In this document: piece by piece, positions 1 through 10,047 of the stretch | Numbering within the stretch: the first letter of the stretch is position 1 | How the letters are laid out: every line of letters begins with the position of its first letter | DNA from: Cellvibrionaceae bacterium | GTDB lineage: Bacteria > Pseudomonadota > Gammaproteobacteria > Pseudomonadales > Cellvibrionaceae | Direction: 5' to 3' | NCBI GenBank assembly: GCA_024707385.1 | Contig: JANPZW010000015.1 | Span: 186,001 to 250,000, forward strand | Length of the DNA stretch: 64,000 nt | Notes under the pieces: model-generated | Told to the model about the DNA's origin: nothing | The model's database searches: none | The model's input: the letters and a program-made list of their open reading frames with translations, nothing else | Translations under genes and position numbers: made by a program

Positions 1-173
1 TAGGTCATGCCGTCATGTGCCGCATGCGAGCTAGCAGCCAATTTGGGGCAGAAAGCTTCTGCAGGCATTTGGAAGCGGCTCGGTATTTCGACCCTTGGGA
101 CGAAGACGTTGACAGGCCGTAATATTAATTCTGGTCGAAAACCGCTTACTGATTTTTTTACAAGAGGCAGGGC

Positions 174-1484
174 ATGGGTTTCAGATTTAGGAAGAGCATT
201 AAAATAATGCCTGGTGTTAGGGTCAACATGGGGTTGCGAGGTGGCAGCGTGACTCTTGGCGGGCGCGGAGCGTCGGTTAACATCGGAAAGCGGGGAATTA
301 ATGCAAGGTACAGCATACCGGGCACAGGGATTTCATATAGTGAGAGAATTTATCGCCAATCCACAAGAAGAGTCAGCGCACCACCGGCCTTGCGAGAGTC
401 GACCAGCGTAGAAATCACGATAAAATTAAATGAAGAAACAGGCCAGATTGAATTCTCAGGCAGCTCCGCTCAGTACTCGGGGAAAAAGTTAGCAAAAATC
501 GCCTGGGAGCAAAAATCACGCGAAATAGCAGAGCTACTTCAGGAGTACATAGAAAAACTTCAAGATGAGACTGCGCTATTGACCGAAATTTACCTGGAAT
601 CACCCAATCCGACATCATGGGGAAAAACTGTATATGAATCCAAGCGGTTTGCAGAAGCCGCACCGCAGAAACCTGAACCCGCAATATCTCCTGAGCAACC
701 CGTACTCGTTCTCAGGCCCCTAAAGTGGTACCACAAGCTTATTCCTGGGGGAATTGAGAGGCTCGAAAAAAGAAACAAGACTATTCAAAAAACATTCAAA
801 GAAGCTCATGAAAATTGGGAGCAGATCCGAAGAGATTCTGCTAAAAAATACCGGAAAGAAGTGGATCAGTATCTGGTCGATTTAAAAATTTGGGCTGGAC
901 TCAAAGATGAGCATGACAAAAAAGAAGCGATACTAAAAGTAGATTTTGACAAAAGCATCCGAGGCAATCCGGGAGTCATGCTTCAGTATCTTGAAAACCA
1001 GATTGCAGACGCAGAATGGCCGCGAGAAACTCTCGTGTCATTTGATTTCGGGAATGACCTTGCGCAAGTATATGTAGATATTGATCTTCCCGAAATAGAA
1101 AATGTGCCAACAAAGACTGCCTCGTTGTCAGCAAACGGGAGGCGCCTGCTTGTGAAGGAAAAGACAAAGAAGCAAGCCAAAGAAGAATATTCCCTTCATG
1201 TTCACGGCATATTGATGCGAGTTTCTGGGATTGTTTTTAAAGCGCTTCCAGGCGTTAATGTTGTAATCGCTTCTGGGTATACACAACGAGTCAATAAGGC
1301 AACTGGCCATATAAATGATGACTACATATTGTCCGCAAAAATATTGCGGACAGACTACGCAAGATTAAATTTCTCGAATCTCAAAAATGTTAATCCTGTT
1401 GATTTTATTTCACAGGGTGAACATAGAAGGAAGCTACTGCAGTCAGGAGAATTCAAAACAATTGAACCCTTCGAGATGATATAG
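174..1484 (+). CDS. DUF4236 domain-containing protein
   Basis: The first ~55 residues match the DUF4236 pattern: MGFRFRKSIKIMPGVRVN, then GLRGGSVTLGGRGASVNIGK and a glycine-rich segment with GTGISYS. The family is known only as a short N-terminal module of unknown function. The remaining ~380 residues are charged and helix-rich (roughly residues 90-270, many E/K/Q, possible coiled coil), followed by a mixed C-terminal part I do not recognise. There is no signal peptide or clear membrane segment, so it is probably cytoplasmic. The ATG follows a purine-rich AAGAGGCAGGG. The gene stands alone, and the coding sequence is more AT-rich than most of the window, which may indicate accessory origin. 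Function unknown. Confidence 0.85.
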   Translation: MGFRFRKSIKIMPGVRVNMGLRGGSVTLGGRGASVNIGKRGINARYSIPGTGISYSERIYRQSTRRVSAPPALRESTSVEITIKLNEETGQIEFSGSSAQYSGKKLAKIAWEQKSREIAELLQEYIEKLQDETALLTEIYLESPNPTSWGKTVYESKRFAEAAPQKPEPAISPEQPVLVLRPLKWYHKLIPGGIERLEKRNKTIQKTFKEAHENWEQIRRDSAKKYRKEVDQYLVDLKIWAGLKDEHDKKEAILKVDFDKSIRGNPGVMLQYLENQIADAEWPRETLVSFDFGNDLAQVYVDIDLPEIENVPTKTASLSANGRRLLVKEKTKKQAKEEYSLHVHGILMRVSGIVFKALPGVNVVIASGYTQRVNKATGHINDDYILSAKILRTDYARLNFSNLKNVNPVDFISQGEHRRKLLQSGEFKTIEPFEMI

Positions 1485-1689
1485 ACGTTCTGCAAACCAA
1501 TTTGACAATCTTTCGTCACGAGATCCAAATCTCGTACCGTTAATCTACCCTCAATCCACAGCGAGGGGCGCTATGCCATACAAAGACCTTGCCAAACATT
1601 GCAGCCCAACTGCGCAGTTGTTCCATGAGGGTAGCTTGTACGATGGTGCTCTTTTGGTAACTCATTTTTCTGGATGCGAAGCTAGCATT

Positions 1690-3249
1690 TTAATACTCCA
1701 CAAACTTCTGATTCTCCCTCCCCAAACATTCCCACTGTTGAATATTGCCGCCGTTTTCGGTGCTCCATTTGGTGACGTCGAGGCATTTGCCGCTGTGTTT
1801 TGAAATGATTGAGAAGACACCCTCGCCGTGGTCTTGGATTTGCCAGAGTTGGTTGTCGGAGCCGTTGCAGGGCCATTGCAGGACGTTGGCGCCGTCTTCG
1901 GTGGAGGAGGAGGCAACGTCTATGCATTGGCTGCTGTGCAGTGCTTTGATTTGGAAATAGCCGGGTTGTAGTTCGGTGAAACGCCAGCGTTGGTTGTGGC
2001 CTTGGCCGCAGGTCCATTGCAGGATGTTGGCGCGTTGGGCGAGGCTGGAATCTGATACATCCAGACATTTGCTGCTGTGACGGGATTGGATGCGGATTTC
2101 TTCCATGCCGCTGCCGAATAGTTCACCAGTTTTGATATCTACGGCGATGCGGGTGGACCAATTTAATGTCATGGAATCGCGTGTAGGGAAAGTAATCGGT
2201 AGCCAGACGTATTTTGAATCCTGATAGGTGGGATCGAGCCAGCGGTCGCCCAGGTATAAATAAGAAGTGGTTTCGCTGCCTTCGATGGGCATGATGTAGG
2301 TCGGCTGCGAATCATAGGTGGTGCCATTGCCCACGGCTTTGGTGGCGCTCCAGGTGCCGCCCAGGCTGGTGGCAGTGCCGTAGCGGGCTTGGTTCGGGTC
2401 CCAGCCGGAGGTGCCGGAGGTTAATAAAAGATAAATCCCGTCGCGCTTGATAAGTGCGGGCGCTTCACGATGTTGTCCCACCCAGATTTTTTGCACCAAA
2501 TGCGAAATTTGTGTGTAGTCGTCGGTCAGTCGGTAAAGGTGTAAATCGGCATTTTCATTGGCGGCGGAGAGGAAATAGGCCGCTCCATCATCGTCAACAA
2601 ATGCGGTGCTGTCGCGGGACATGTGATTAAGCGGACGAAAACTGCCGCGGTATTGATAGTCGCCATCAATGCGGTCCGCGACTGCCACGGCCGCTCTGGC
2701 TTGAGCGTAATTATCACCGCCCTCCTTGTGCATCCACATAATGAATTGGCCGGTTCTTTTATTGTGGATGATTTTGGGTCGCTCGATTTTGGCGTAGTTG
2801 AGATCGGGATCGGAGCGATCTGTGAGAATATCTTTAACAAATTGCCAATTTTTTAAATCGCTCGAACGGTAGAGTCGCACGCTTTTGAAGGACTGATTGT
2901 CGTAGCGATTTTCACCGTACCAGTAATAATCTTCGCCAACTTTGATCATGCCTGCGCCGTGGGCATGCAGAACATTGCCGTCGGTGTCGCGCAGGGTAAT
3001 GCCGTTTTCAATAAGGGCCGGTGAAAATTTTGCGGAGGCGCTTGCCATCCAGGGTTCCAGCAGCGCGCCGCTTGAGGAAGAGCTGGAACTGGATGAGTTG
3101 GACGTCGAGCTAGAAGAGCTTGAGCTGGACGATGATGAAGAAGAGGACGAGCTTGATCCCGCTGGATTCCCGGTATTGCCCCCGCAGGCGGCCAGCGTAA
3201 GAACTAGTGCGGCGAATAAAGAGGTTTGGAGATAGGTTGTCAGCTTCAT
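1690..3249 (-). CDS. GH43-family glycoside hydrolase lipoprotein with C-terminal ricin-type (CBM13-like) lectin domain
   Basis: The N-terminus is a lipoprotein signal (hydrophobic stretch ending LTLAAC, lipobox Cys at about residue 21) followed by ~28 mostly serine residues, a linker typical of Cellvibrio-type secreted carbohydrases. Residues ~70-390 look like a five-bladed GH43 propeller (YYWYGENR, RSSDLKNW, ERPKI, DSTAFVDDDG, APALIKRDGIYLLLTSG). The pattern resembles exo-beta-1,3-galactanase-like GH43 members, but that substrate is a guess. Residues ~395-519 form three ricin-B repeats with SSKCLDV/SSQCIDV/SGKCLDV and QRW/QLW/QKF, the third having lost the Trp. It is probably outer-membrane anchored. 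It is divergent from fumC with no hydrolase partner next to it. Confidence 0.9.
   Translation of the reverse strand: MKLTTYLQTSLFAALVLTLAACGGNTGNPAGSSSSSSSSSSSSSSSSSTSNSSSSSSSSSGALLEPWMASASAKFSPALIENGITLRDTDGNVLHAHGAGMIKVGEDYYWYGENRYDNQSFKSVRLYRSSDLKNWQFVKDILTDRSDPDLNYAKIERPKIIHNKRTGQFIMWMHKEGGDNYAQARAAVAVADRIDGDYQYRGSFRPLNHMSRDSTAFVDDDGAAYFLSAANENADLHLYRLTDDYTQISHLVQKIWVGQHREAPALIKRDGIYLLLTSGTSGWDPNQARYGTATSLGGTWSATKAVGNGTTYDSQPTYIMPIEGSETTSYLYLGDRWLDPTYQDSKYVWLPITFPTRDSMTLNWSTRIAVDIKTGELFGSGMEEIRIQSRHSSKCLDVSDSSLAQRANILQWTCGQGHNQRWRFTELQPGYFQIKALHSSQCIDVASSSTEDGANVLQWPCNGSDNQLWQIQDHGEGVFSIISKHSGKCLDVTKWSTENGGNIQQWECLGRENQKFVEY
3072..3156 (-). repeat. Poly-serine linker coding tract of the GH43 lipoprotein
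   Basis: About 28 codons, nearly all serine (interrupted by Thr-Ser-Asn), written with mixed AGC, TCC, TCG, TCA and TCT codons. This is low complexity in protein but not a simple DNA microsatellite. It separates the lipidated cysteine from the catalytic domain. Confidence 0.9.
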
Positions 3250-3416
3250 CGCTGTTTCCGAATCGTTGTTGTTTAAAAAGCGAGATCTTGGCTGAGCACC
3301 GTCTCGCTGTCTGTGATTCGTGTCAACTTAACCAAGTGTGTTTGTCGATGTGACTGACCATTCGGCGCAGCGCATGGTCCATAATCAGAGAACGTGTAAT
3401 GTCGGAGGAGCGGAAC

Positions 3417-4829
3417 ATGAGTGAAGCGCGTGTGCGAATCGAAACGGATACTCTGGGAAATGTCGAAGTGCCAGAGGAATGCTATTGGGGGGCGCAAACA
3501 CAGCGCTCTATCGAAAATTTTCCTATTGGCGGCCAGCGTTTTTCCCCGGTTTTTATCCGTGCGCTATTTATTGTGAAGGCAGCTGCTGCGCGTACCAATT
3601 TTTCCCTTGGAAAACTCGATGAGCAGCGTTGCGAGTGGATTCTGCGCGCGTGTGAAGAGGGTTTGTTGGGGCGATATAACGACCAATTCCCGCTGGTGGT
3701 GTGGCAGACGGGCAGTGGCACGCAGACCAATATGAACGCCAACGAAGTGATCGCCAATCGCGCCAATGAATTAGCCGGTCAGCCTCGAGGCGGCAAAAAG
3801 CCGGTGCATCCCAATGATCATGTGAATTTATCGCAATCCTCCAATGATGTTTTTCCTACCGCGATGCACATCGCCGCAGTGCTCGGGCTACAGGAGCATC
3901 TGCGTCCCGCATTACAGGCTCTGTGCGCGAGCTTGGCCGAGCGCGGCAACGCGTTTTCCTCCACTGTAAAAATTGGTCGCACCCATATGATGGACGCCAC
4001 GCCGCTGACGTTAGGGCAGGAATTTTCCGGTTATGTCGCACAATTGGAGGGAGCGTATTTAGGCTTGGAGCAGGCGTGTCACGATCTTTACGATCTGGCG
4101 TTGGGCGGCACGGCGGTGGGCACGGGTTTGAACAGTCACCCGGAATGGGCGACGACTGTCGCGTTGGAGATTGGCAAGCAGACAGGGCTGCCATTCCGCA
4201 GTGCGCCGAATAAATTTATGGCGCTGTCCGCCCACGATGCCTTACTAAAAACCAGCGCGGCCTTGCGCCAATTGGCGAGTGTATTGTTGGTGATCGGTAA
4301 TAATCTACGCTTGCTGGCGAGCGGTCCGCGCTGCGGTTTTGGCGAGCTGGTTTTGCCGGCAAATGAACCCGGCAGTTCGATTATGCCGGGCAAGGTAAAT
4401 CCCACGCAGATTGAAGCTTTGACCATGGTGGCCGCGCAAGTAATCGGCAATGACACGACGGTGTGTGTGGCGGCTTCCCAAGCGCATTTGCAATTAAATG
4501 TGTTTAAGCCGGTGATTATTCACAATGTTTTGCAATCCATCGAATTATTGGCAGATGCCTGCAACAGTTTTCGCGAGCGCTGTGTGGACGGTATGACCGC
4601 CAACGAAAATACCATCGCCAACCATTTGCATAATTCCCTGATGCTGGTCACCGCTCTCGCGCCGCAAATCGGTTACGACGAAGCGGCGGCAGTGGCAAAA
4701 CAGGCGTTTGCGGAAAATAAAACACTGCTGCAGGTGGTGTTGGAGAAAGGACTGATGGATCAGGACACGTTCCTTCGTCTCACCGATCCTGCGCAAATGA
4801 TTGGCGCTGGAGACGGGCCGGCAGGTTAG
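3417..4829 (+). CDS. fumC: Fumarate hydratase class II
   Basis: Catalyses reversible hydration of fumarate to L-malate in the TCA cycle; a soluble iron-independent homotetramer. The N-terminal TDTLGNVEVP...YWGAQTQRSIENF block, TGSGTQTNMNANEV, SQSSNDVFPTAMH, GRTHMMDATPLTLGQEF and the fumarase/aspartase signature GSSIMPGKVNP (about residue 319) are all present. The N-terminal block and about 470 aa length favour FumC over aspartase. I place the start at ATG 3417 because GGAGGAG lies 6-12 bases upstream; the in-frame ATG at 3399 precedes that ribosome site. It ends at a hairpin shared with the convergent acnA. Confidence 0.95.
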   Translation: MSEARVRIETDTLGNVEVPEECYWGAQTQRSIENFPIGGQRFSPVFIRALFIVKAAAARTNFSLGKLDEQRCEWILRACEEGLLGRYNDQFPLVVWQTGSGTQTNMNANEVIANRANELAGQPRGGKKPVHPNDHVNLSQSSNDVFPTAMHIAAVLGLQEHLRPALQALCASLAERGNAFSSTVKIGRTHMMDATPLTLGQEFSGYVAQLEGAYLGLEQACHDLYDLALGGTAVGTGLNSHPEWATTVALEIGKQTGLPFRSAPNKFMALSAHDALLKTSAALRQLASVLLVIGNNLRLLASGPRCGFGELVLPANEPGSSIMPGKVNPTQIEALTMVAAQVIGNDTTVCVAASQAHLQLNVFKPVIIHNVLQSIELLADACNSFRERCVDGMTANENTIANHLHNSLMLVTALAPQIGYDEAAAVAKQAFAENKTLLQVVLEKGLMDQDTFLRLTDPAQMIGAGDGPAG

Positions 4830-4839
4830 AAAATTCAAA

Positions 4840-4872
4840 AATAAAAAGCGGAAACTTCCGCTTTTTATTTTT
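4840..4872. terminator. Bidirectional intrinsic terminator between fumC and acnA
   Basis: Near-perfect stem AATAAAAAGCGGAA / TTCCGCTTTTTATT with a two-base loop, giving a T tract in both directions. It sits exactly between two convergent stop codons, so it can serve both genes. Confidence 0.85.
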
Positions 4873-4899
4873 TGTCACTTTTTGTTGCTCCGCCAATTT

Positions 4900-7599
4900 C
4901 TATTTTTCGGCTAATTGCCGCAGCACGTAATGCAAAATACCGCCGTGACGGTAATATTCCCATTCAACCGCTGTGTCGATGCGTACTTGCACGGCGAATT
5001 CTTTTTGGCTTCCATCGGCGGATTTGACAGTTACTTGCAATTCCTTGGGTTCGCCTTTTACCGCTTCAATGCTGAAAAATTCATCGCCCTGTAGGCCGAG
5101 GGTGTCCGGGTTTTCTCCCGGTAAAAATTGCAGTGGCAGAATGCCGAATCCCACCAAGTTGGAGCGGTGAATGCGTTCAAAACTCTGCGCGATCACCGCT
5201 TTGACGCCGAGCAGGTTTGTCCCTTTGGCGGCCCAGTCGCGACTTGAGCCGGTGCCGTATTCATGTCCCGCGAGTACGATAAGAGGCACTTTATTTTCCG
5301 CGTAGCGCATCGCGGCATCGAAGATGCTCATCTGCTCGTTGTTGGGGAAGTAGGTGGTGTAGCCGCCTTCCGTTCCTGGTGCGAGTTGATTGCGCAAACG
5401 CACGTTGGCGAAAGTGCCGCGCACCATGACTTCGTGATTGCCACGGCGTGAACCGTAACTGTTGAAGTCTTTCGGTTCCACGCCGTGCGCCATCAGATAT
5501 TCGCCGGCGGGACTGTTCTTTTTAATCGAGCCAGCGGGGGAAATATGGTCGGTGGTGATGGAGTCACCCACCTTCACCAAGCAGCGCGCATCGACTATGG
5601 CCCCGGGAGGTTCGACCGCCATGGTCATGCCGTCAAAATACGGTGGCTGTTTAACGTAGGTGGAGTCCGGCCAGGAATAAACCTCGTCCTCCGGCACAGG
5701 CAGGGCGCGCCACTGCTCGCTGCCGGCAAAGACGTCGGCGTATTTTTCCCGGTAGAGCTGCGCGGAAATATTCTGCGCGATGCAATCGCTGATTTCCTGC
5801 TGGCTCGGCCATATATCGCGCAGGTAGACCGCTTTGCCGTCGCTGCCTGTTCCCAGCGGATCGCGGGAAAGATCCTTGTGCACGGAGCCTGCTAGGGCAT
5901 AGGCAACGACTAGTGGAGGTGAAGCGAGGAAGTTGGCTCTGACCTCCTGGTGAATGCGACCTTCAAAATTGCGATTGCCGGAGAGCACCGAAGCCACTAG
6001 GAGGTCCGCCGAGCGCACGGCGTCTTGCACGGGTTCCGGCAGAGGACCGGAATTGCCGATACAGGTAGTGCAGCCGAAGCCGACGATATCAAAGCCGAGT
6101 TGCGCCAAGGGCTCCAGCAATCCGGCTTTTTCCATATAGGCGGGCACCACCTGGGAGCCGGGTGCGAAGGAGGTTTTCACCCAGGGGTGGACCTGCAGGC
6201 CGCGGGCGAGGGCATTGCGGGCGAGCAGCCCTGCGGCGATCAGAACTGCGGGGTTAGAGGTATTGGTGCAGGAAGTGATCGCAGCTATGACCACCGCGCC
6301 GTCTTCCAGCGTTACCGCTTGGCCGTCGAGTTCGATCTCCACGGCGCCGTTTGCCGTTTTTTCCTCGGTATCCGAAGCAATAACCGCAGCGCGCTGCGCC
6401 GCTTCTGTTTGCTGAAGTTTGTGAAATGCCGGCGCTACCTCGCCGAGGGCTAGGCGATCTTGCGGTCGTTTCGGCCCGGCCAGGCTGGGCTCTACTGTCG
6501 CAAGATCCAATTCCAATACGGAGCTGTACTGCGCGTCTGGCGTGGCGTCGTCGCGCCAGAATCCCTGTGCTTTCGCATAGGCCTCAACCAGTTCCACTTG
6601 CTGCGGATCGCGTCCGGAGAGGATGAGGTAATTCAAGGTTTCCTGATCGATCGGGAACAGGCCGCAGGTGGCGCCATATTCCGGGGCCATATTGCCGATG
6701 GTGGCGCGATCGGCGAGGGGCAGATGGCTGAGGCCGGGGCCGAAGAATTCGACGAATTTGCCCACCACACCGGCCTTGCGCAGCATTTGCGTTACCGTCA
6801 GCACTAAGTCGGTGGCGGTGGCGCCTTCGCGCAGGCGTCCGGTCAGGCGGAAGCCGACCACCTGGGGAATCAGCATGGTGATGGGCTGGCCGAGCATGGC
6901 CGCTTCCGCTTCTATACCGCCGACACCCCAGCCGAGTACGCCGAGACCATTGATCATGGTGGTGTGGGAATCTGTGCCGACCAGCGTGTCCATCACCAGC
7001 AGGGTTTTGTCGCCGCTGTGCTCCTTCATCACCACTTGAGCCAGATATTCCAAATTGACCTGGTGGACGATGCCAGTGCCGGGAGGTACCACGCGGAAAT
7101 TGTCGAAGGCTTTCTGGCCCCAGCGGAGAAATTGATAACGCTCACCGTTGCGCTCGAATTCCAGCTCGATGTTGCGGGCGAGGGCGTCGGGCCGGCCGAA
7201 TTCGTCCACCATGACCGAGTGGTCGATCACCAGATCCACCGGGCCTAAAGGATTGATGCGGGCCGGGTCGGCGCCGAGCTGGCGCATGGCGGCGCGCATA
7301 GCGGCGAGGTCCACCACCGCGGGCACACCGGTAAAGTCCTGCAGGACGACCCGGGCCGGGGTGAAATTGATCTGGTAGTCCGGTTCGGCAGTCGGCTGCC
7401 AGGCCAGCAACGCCTCTATATCCCGCCGGGTCACATTCACACCGTCTTCTTTGCGCAGCAGGTTTTCCAGCAGAATTTTCAGCGCGAACGGCAGGCGCTG
7501 CAGTTGATCTTGCGGCAGCGCTCGCAGGCTGAAATACGAGTATGAGTCTCCGCCGAGCGACAATTGCGAGAGCGCCTGGAAACTGTTGGCAGTTGGCAT
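4900..7599 (-). CDS. acnA: Aconitate hydratase A (aconitase, IRP1-like)
   Basis: Isomerises citrate to isocitrate through cis-aconitate using a [4Fe-4S] cluster. The 899-residue length and domain order fit the AcnA/IRP1 branch. Visible motifs are VLQDFTGVPAVVDLAAMR, DLVIDHSV, GTDSHTTMINGLGVLGWGVGG, the first cluster ligand in TSCTNTSNP (about residue 444), the CxxC pair in GFGCTTCIGNSGPLPE (about residue 508), and the swivel-domain blocks GDSITTDHISPAGSI, NSYGSRRGNHEVM and GTGSSRDWAAKG. Its 3' end faces fumC, so two TCA-cycle enzymes share one terminator. A purine-rich GGAGG precedes the ATG. No frame defect is seen. Confidence 0.97.
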   Translation of the reverse strand: MPTANSFQALSQLSLGGDSYSYFSLRALPQDQLQRLPFALKILLENLLRKEDGVNVTRRDIEALLAWQPTAEPDYQINFTPARVVLQDFTGVPAVVDLAAMRAAMRQLGADPARINPLGPVDLVIDHSVMVDEFGRPDALARNIELEFERNGERYQFLRWGQKAFDNFRVVPPGTGIVHQVNLEYLAQVVMKEHSGDKTLLVMDTLVGTDSHTTMINGLGVLGWGVGGIEAEAAMLGQPITMLIPQVVGFRLTGRLREGATATDLVLTVTQMLRKAGVVGKFVEFFGPGLSHLPLADRATIGNMAPEYGATCGLFPIDQETLNYLILSGRDPQQVELVEAYAKAQGFWRDDATPDAQYSSVLELDLATVEPSLAGPKRPQDRLALGEVAPAFHKLQQTEAAQRAAVIASDTEEKTANGAVEIELDGQAVTLEDGAVVIAAITSCTNTSNPAVLIAAGLLARNALARGLQVHPWVKTSFAPGSQVVPAYMEKAGLLEPLAQLGFDIVGFGCTTCIGNSGPLPEPVQDAVRSADLLVASVLSGNRNFEGRIHQEVRANFLASPPLVVAYALAGSVHKDLSRDPLGTGSDGKAVYLRDIWPSQQEISDCIAQNISAQLYREKYADVFAGSEQWRALPVPEDEVYSWPDSTYVKQPPYFDGMTMAVEPPGAIVDARCLVKVGDSITTDHISPAGSIKKNSPAGEYLMAHGVEPKDFNSYGSRRGNHEVMVRGTFANVRLRNQLAPGTEGGYTTYFPNNEQMSIFDAAMRYAENKVPLIVLAGHEYGTGSSRDWAAKGTNLLGVKAVIAQSFERIHRSNLVGFGILPLQFLPGENPDTLGLQGDEFFSIEAVKGEPKELQVTVKSADGSQKEFAVQVRIDTAVEWEYYRHGGILHYVLRQLAEK

Positions 7600-7838
7600 G
7601 GTGATAACCTCCGGTGTAGGTGGACAAGGAAACCCGGTGGAGCATCTGGTGTGCAGATGAGGCCCGTCCCGGCTGGCACTAGCTCTGACCTTGATTTAGC
7701 TCGCTATACTCAAAAAAAACCATGACGGCATCTGTTCGGAAGCGGCCCGACCTGAAGAGATTTCGGCACAATGATGCCTCTTCGTTTTATTGCCGGATGA
7801 CAGATAGTCCGGTTCGGCGTGAATAAGGCAGCATCCGC

Positions 7839-9253
7839 ATGACATCCATCAGTACCGGTATAGAGCGCCGCGTCACCCAGCGCACCTGGCTGCGCAAAAC
7901 CCTGCGTTGCTCCCAGGTGGAGGCGGTGGCCTCGTCCACCATGACCGCCACCGGCGACAACTTCTTCAACGCCTTTGCCATCTATCTGCAAGCCAGCATT
8001 GTACAAATGGGTTGGCTTACCGCGTTTCCGCAATTTTTTGGCGCAATGTTTCAGCTACTGTCCGTGTGGCTCGGCGCGTATATTCGACGCCGGGTGTTGA
8101 TTGTGACTTTCGCTGTGATTCAGGCGCTAGTGGTTGCCGGTATGGCGGTGCTGGCGTTGTTTCACCCGCAGTGGGGCATGCTGGCACTGATCGTACTGGC
8201 GATTTTCTATCACGCAGGCGCCAATGTGATTCAGCCCCAATGGCGGGCCTGGATGGGCAGCATAGTGCCGCCCCGTCGGCGCGGGGTGTTTTTGCTTCAC
8301 GCACACGCCTGACCATGGCCACTTCCTTGGTGGTTTTTCTGGCCGGCGGCGCCATGCTCAGTATCAGCGAAGCCTCCGGCAAAGCGTGGCTCGGTTTTCT
8401 GTTGTTGTTTGGTTTGGCGGCCACAGGCCGGCTTGTGTCTGCGTGGCTGCTGTGGGAAATGCACGATCCCGATCCGCATCCTTCCGCTGCTCAGTCGCGC
8501 CAGTTTGCCGACACCATGCGGCACACCTTGCTGTCTCTCAAAGATAAAACCTTCCGCAATTACAGCCTGTTTGTCGCCGGCATGCAGGGCATGGTGGCCA
8601 TATCGGCGCCTTTTTTTGCGGTGTATATGCTGTCAGAGCTGGAGTTCTCCTATCTGCAGTACAGCCTTTGCAGCATTTCCTCTATTGCCACTCAATTTGT
8701 CACCTTAAATTTTTGGGGGCGGATGAGCGACCGCTTTGGCAATCGCCTGGTTATGGTGATCACCAGCTGCATACTGCCGACGCTGCCCTTGTGGTGGCTG
8801 ATCTCGCCGAATTTTTATTACCTGCTCTGGGTGCAGGCACTCTCCGGTTTTGCCTGGAGCGGATTTTCCCTCAGTACCGCCAATTATCTGTACGACATAC
8901 GTCCGCACAGAACGAATTTCGCCGGCTACGCGGCGGTGCAATCCGCCATAGGTGCCACTCTGGTTTTTGTCGGCGCGTTGTTTGGTGGTTATCTCGCGGC
9001 GGCGGCTCCCGCCATTCGGGAGCAATTGCCATTTGAATTGGGCAGCGCAATTTTTGTGGTGTTTATCTGCAGCGCGCTGCTGCGCAGCTTGGTTTCTCTT
9101 TGGTTTATTCCCCGCGCGGTGGAGCCGAGGGTGCGCCATCATCCCCATCTGCTGAAGGTGGTTTATCGTGTGGCGCGGTTCAATGCGATTTCCGGCATGG
9201 TGTTGGACTGGTTGACGGTCATCAATCGCAAAGATGAAGAACGCAATAAATAA
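7839..9253 (+). CDS. MFS transporter (frame broken at a T5 run)
   Basis: Hydrophobic 12-TM-type transporter of the major facilitator superfamily, about 471 aa after correction. The N-terminal part is read in one frame (7839-8312, ending VPPRRRGVF) and the rest in another (from SRTRLTMATSLVVFLAGG to the stop at 9253). Adding one T to the T5 run at 8289-8293 joins them as RRRGVFFASRTRLTMATS, matching the usual MFS loop with charged residues (RRGxFF.xR.R). The other conserved-type loop is FWGRMSDRFGNRLVM. Substrate unknown. It ends four bases before the corrected stop of the convergent DNA-metabolism gene. Confidence 0.8.
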
Positions 9254-9257
9254 ATAG

Positions 9258-10047
9258 TCATGTTCTGACGTCGGAACGGCTTTTTTTCGATCAGATAGCG
9301 CCAGTAGCGCCGCGGCATGTGGCGCAAGTGCAATTTGGTGTTTTTGCGCTCCTGGATATTGACCGCATGGAAATAGCTGACCCACAGCTGCTGATAGAGA
9401 TCCTCCTTGTCATCGCGCCATTCGCTGTCAATGGACTCGGGTTTGAGCTGTTGCAAAATCGGGTGGTCCGTGCCGATTAAGCTTGTGGTTTGCTGATCGT
9501 AATAAAGCGCGTAGTGACGCACGGTGTCCAGAATTACCCAGGGCTGATCTGCGTAGCGCTTTGCAAAATGGTCGCCGATCAGCGGCAGCACATTGAAATC
9601 CGGGTTGACTGCCGCGTAAAAAATACCCTCCGCAGATTTTTGAAATCGCACAAAAGCGTGCATACGATGTATCTCGCGCCCGATCATTTTTTCGATACGC
9701 AGCGCTTCTGCAATGTGCGGATTCGCATAATTGCCGAGGATGGAACTCTGCCGGTGGTCCATAACCGTCTTGATAAAGCGGAAAATAGCCATTTCAATCT
9801 GTGGCAGTTCGGACAAAAAAATCTTGTAAACCAGCTCTGCTGCGCGCCCGTCGCTGTTTTGTTCCAGCGCGCGCAGCACCCGCTCAGCTTTGGTTTCGTC
9901 CGTAACCACGTGGTGCAACTCATCCAAAAAACCGGGTTGGTGGCGGTTTGTATCCACTATATTCACCGGCAAAGACTTGCGCGCAAAAATCTGAAAGATC
10001 GCGCTCAGCAAGCCCTCGAAACTGCCATCGTAAAGATAAACGCTCAT
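9258..10047 (-). CDS. Probable DNA metabolism protein, TIGR03915-like partner of radical SAM protein
   Basis: Begins MSVYLYDGSFEGLLSAIF and contains LPQIEMAIFRFI, ALRIEKMIGREIHRMHAFVRFQ, DHFAKRYADQPWVILD and HMPRRYWRYLIEK, the pattern of the conserved protein encoded next to the TIGR03916 radical SAM protein; both were named from linkage to uracil-DNA glycosylase. The uncorrected frame runs to 9163 and overlaps the transporter gene by 91 bp. Removing one base from the T7 run at 9281-9287 gives a C-terminus IEKSRSDVRT with a stop at 9258, clear of the transporter stop at 9253 and about 262 aa. The ATG overlaps the upstream stop (ATGA), so translation is probably coupled. Molecular function unproven. 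Confidence 0.8.

Noticed and set aside
7..207. 66-residue open frame at the window start
   Set aside because: No ribosome site or family likeness, and it overlaps the start of the DUF4236 gene in another frame.
3399..4829. Start of fumC at ATG 3399, or aspartase identity
   Set aside because: The ribosome site lies between 3399 and 3417, favouring 3417. The N-terminal block and 470-residue length fit FumC; the shared GSxxMPxKxNP signature alone would not decide.
7710..8033. Minus-strand frame across the transporter start
   Set aside because: No ribosome site or homology pattern; antisense to the first transporter helices.
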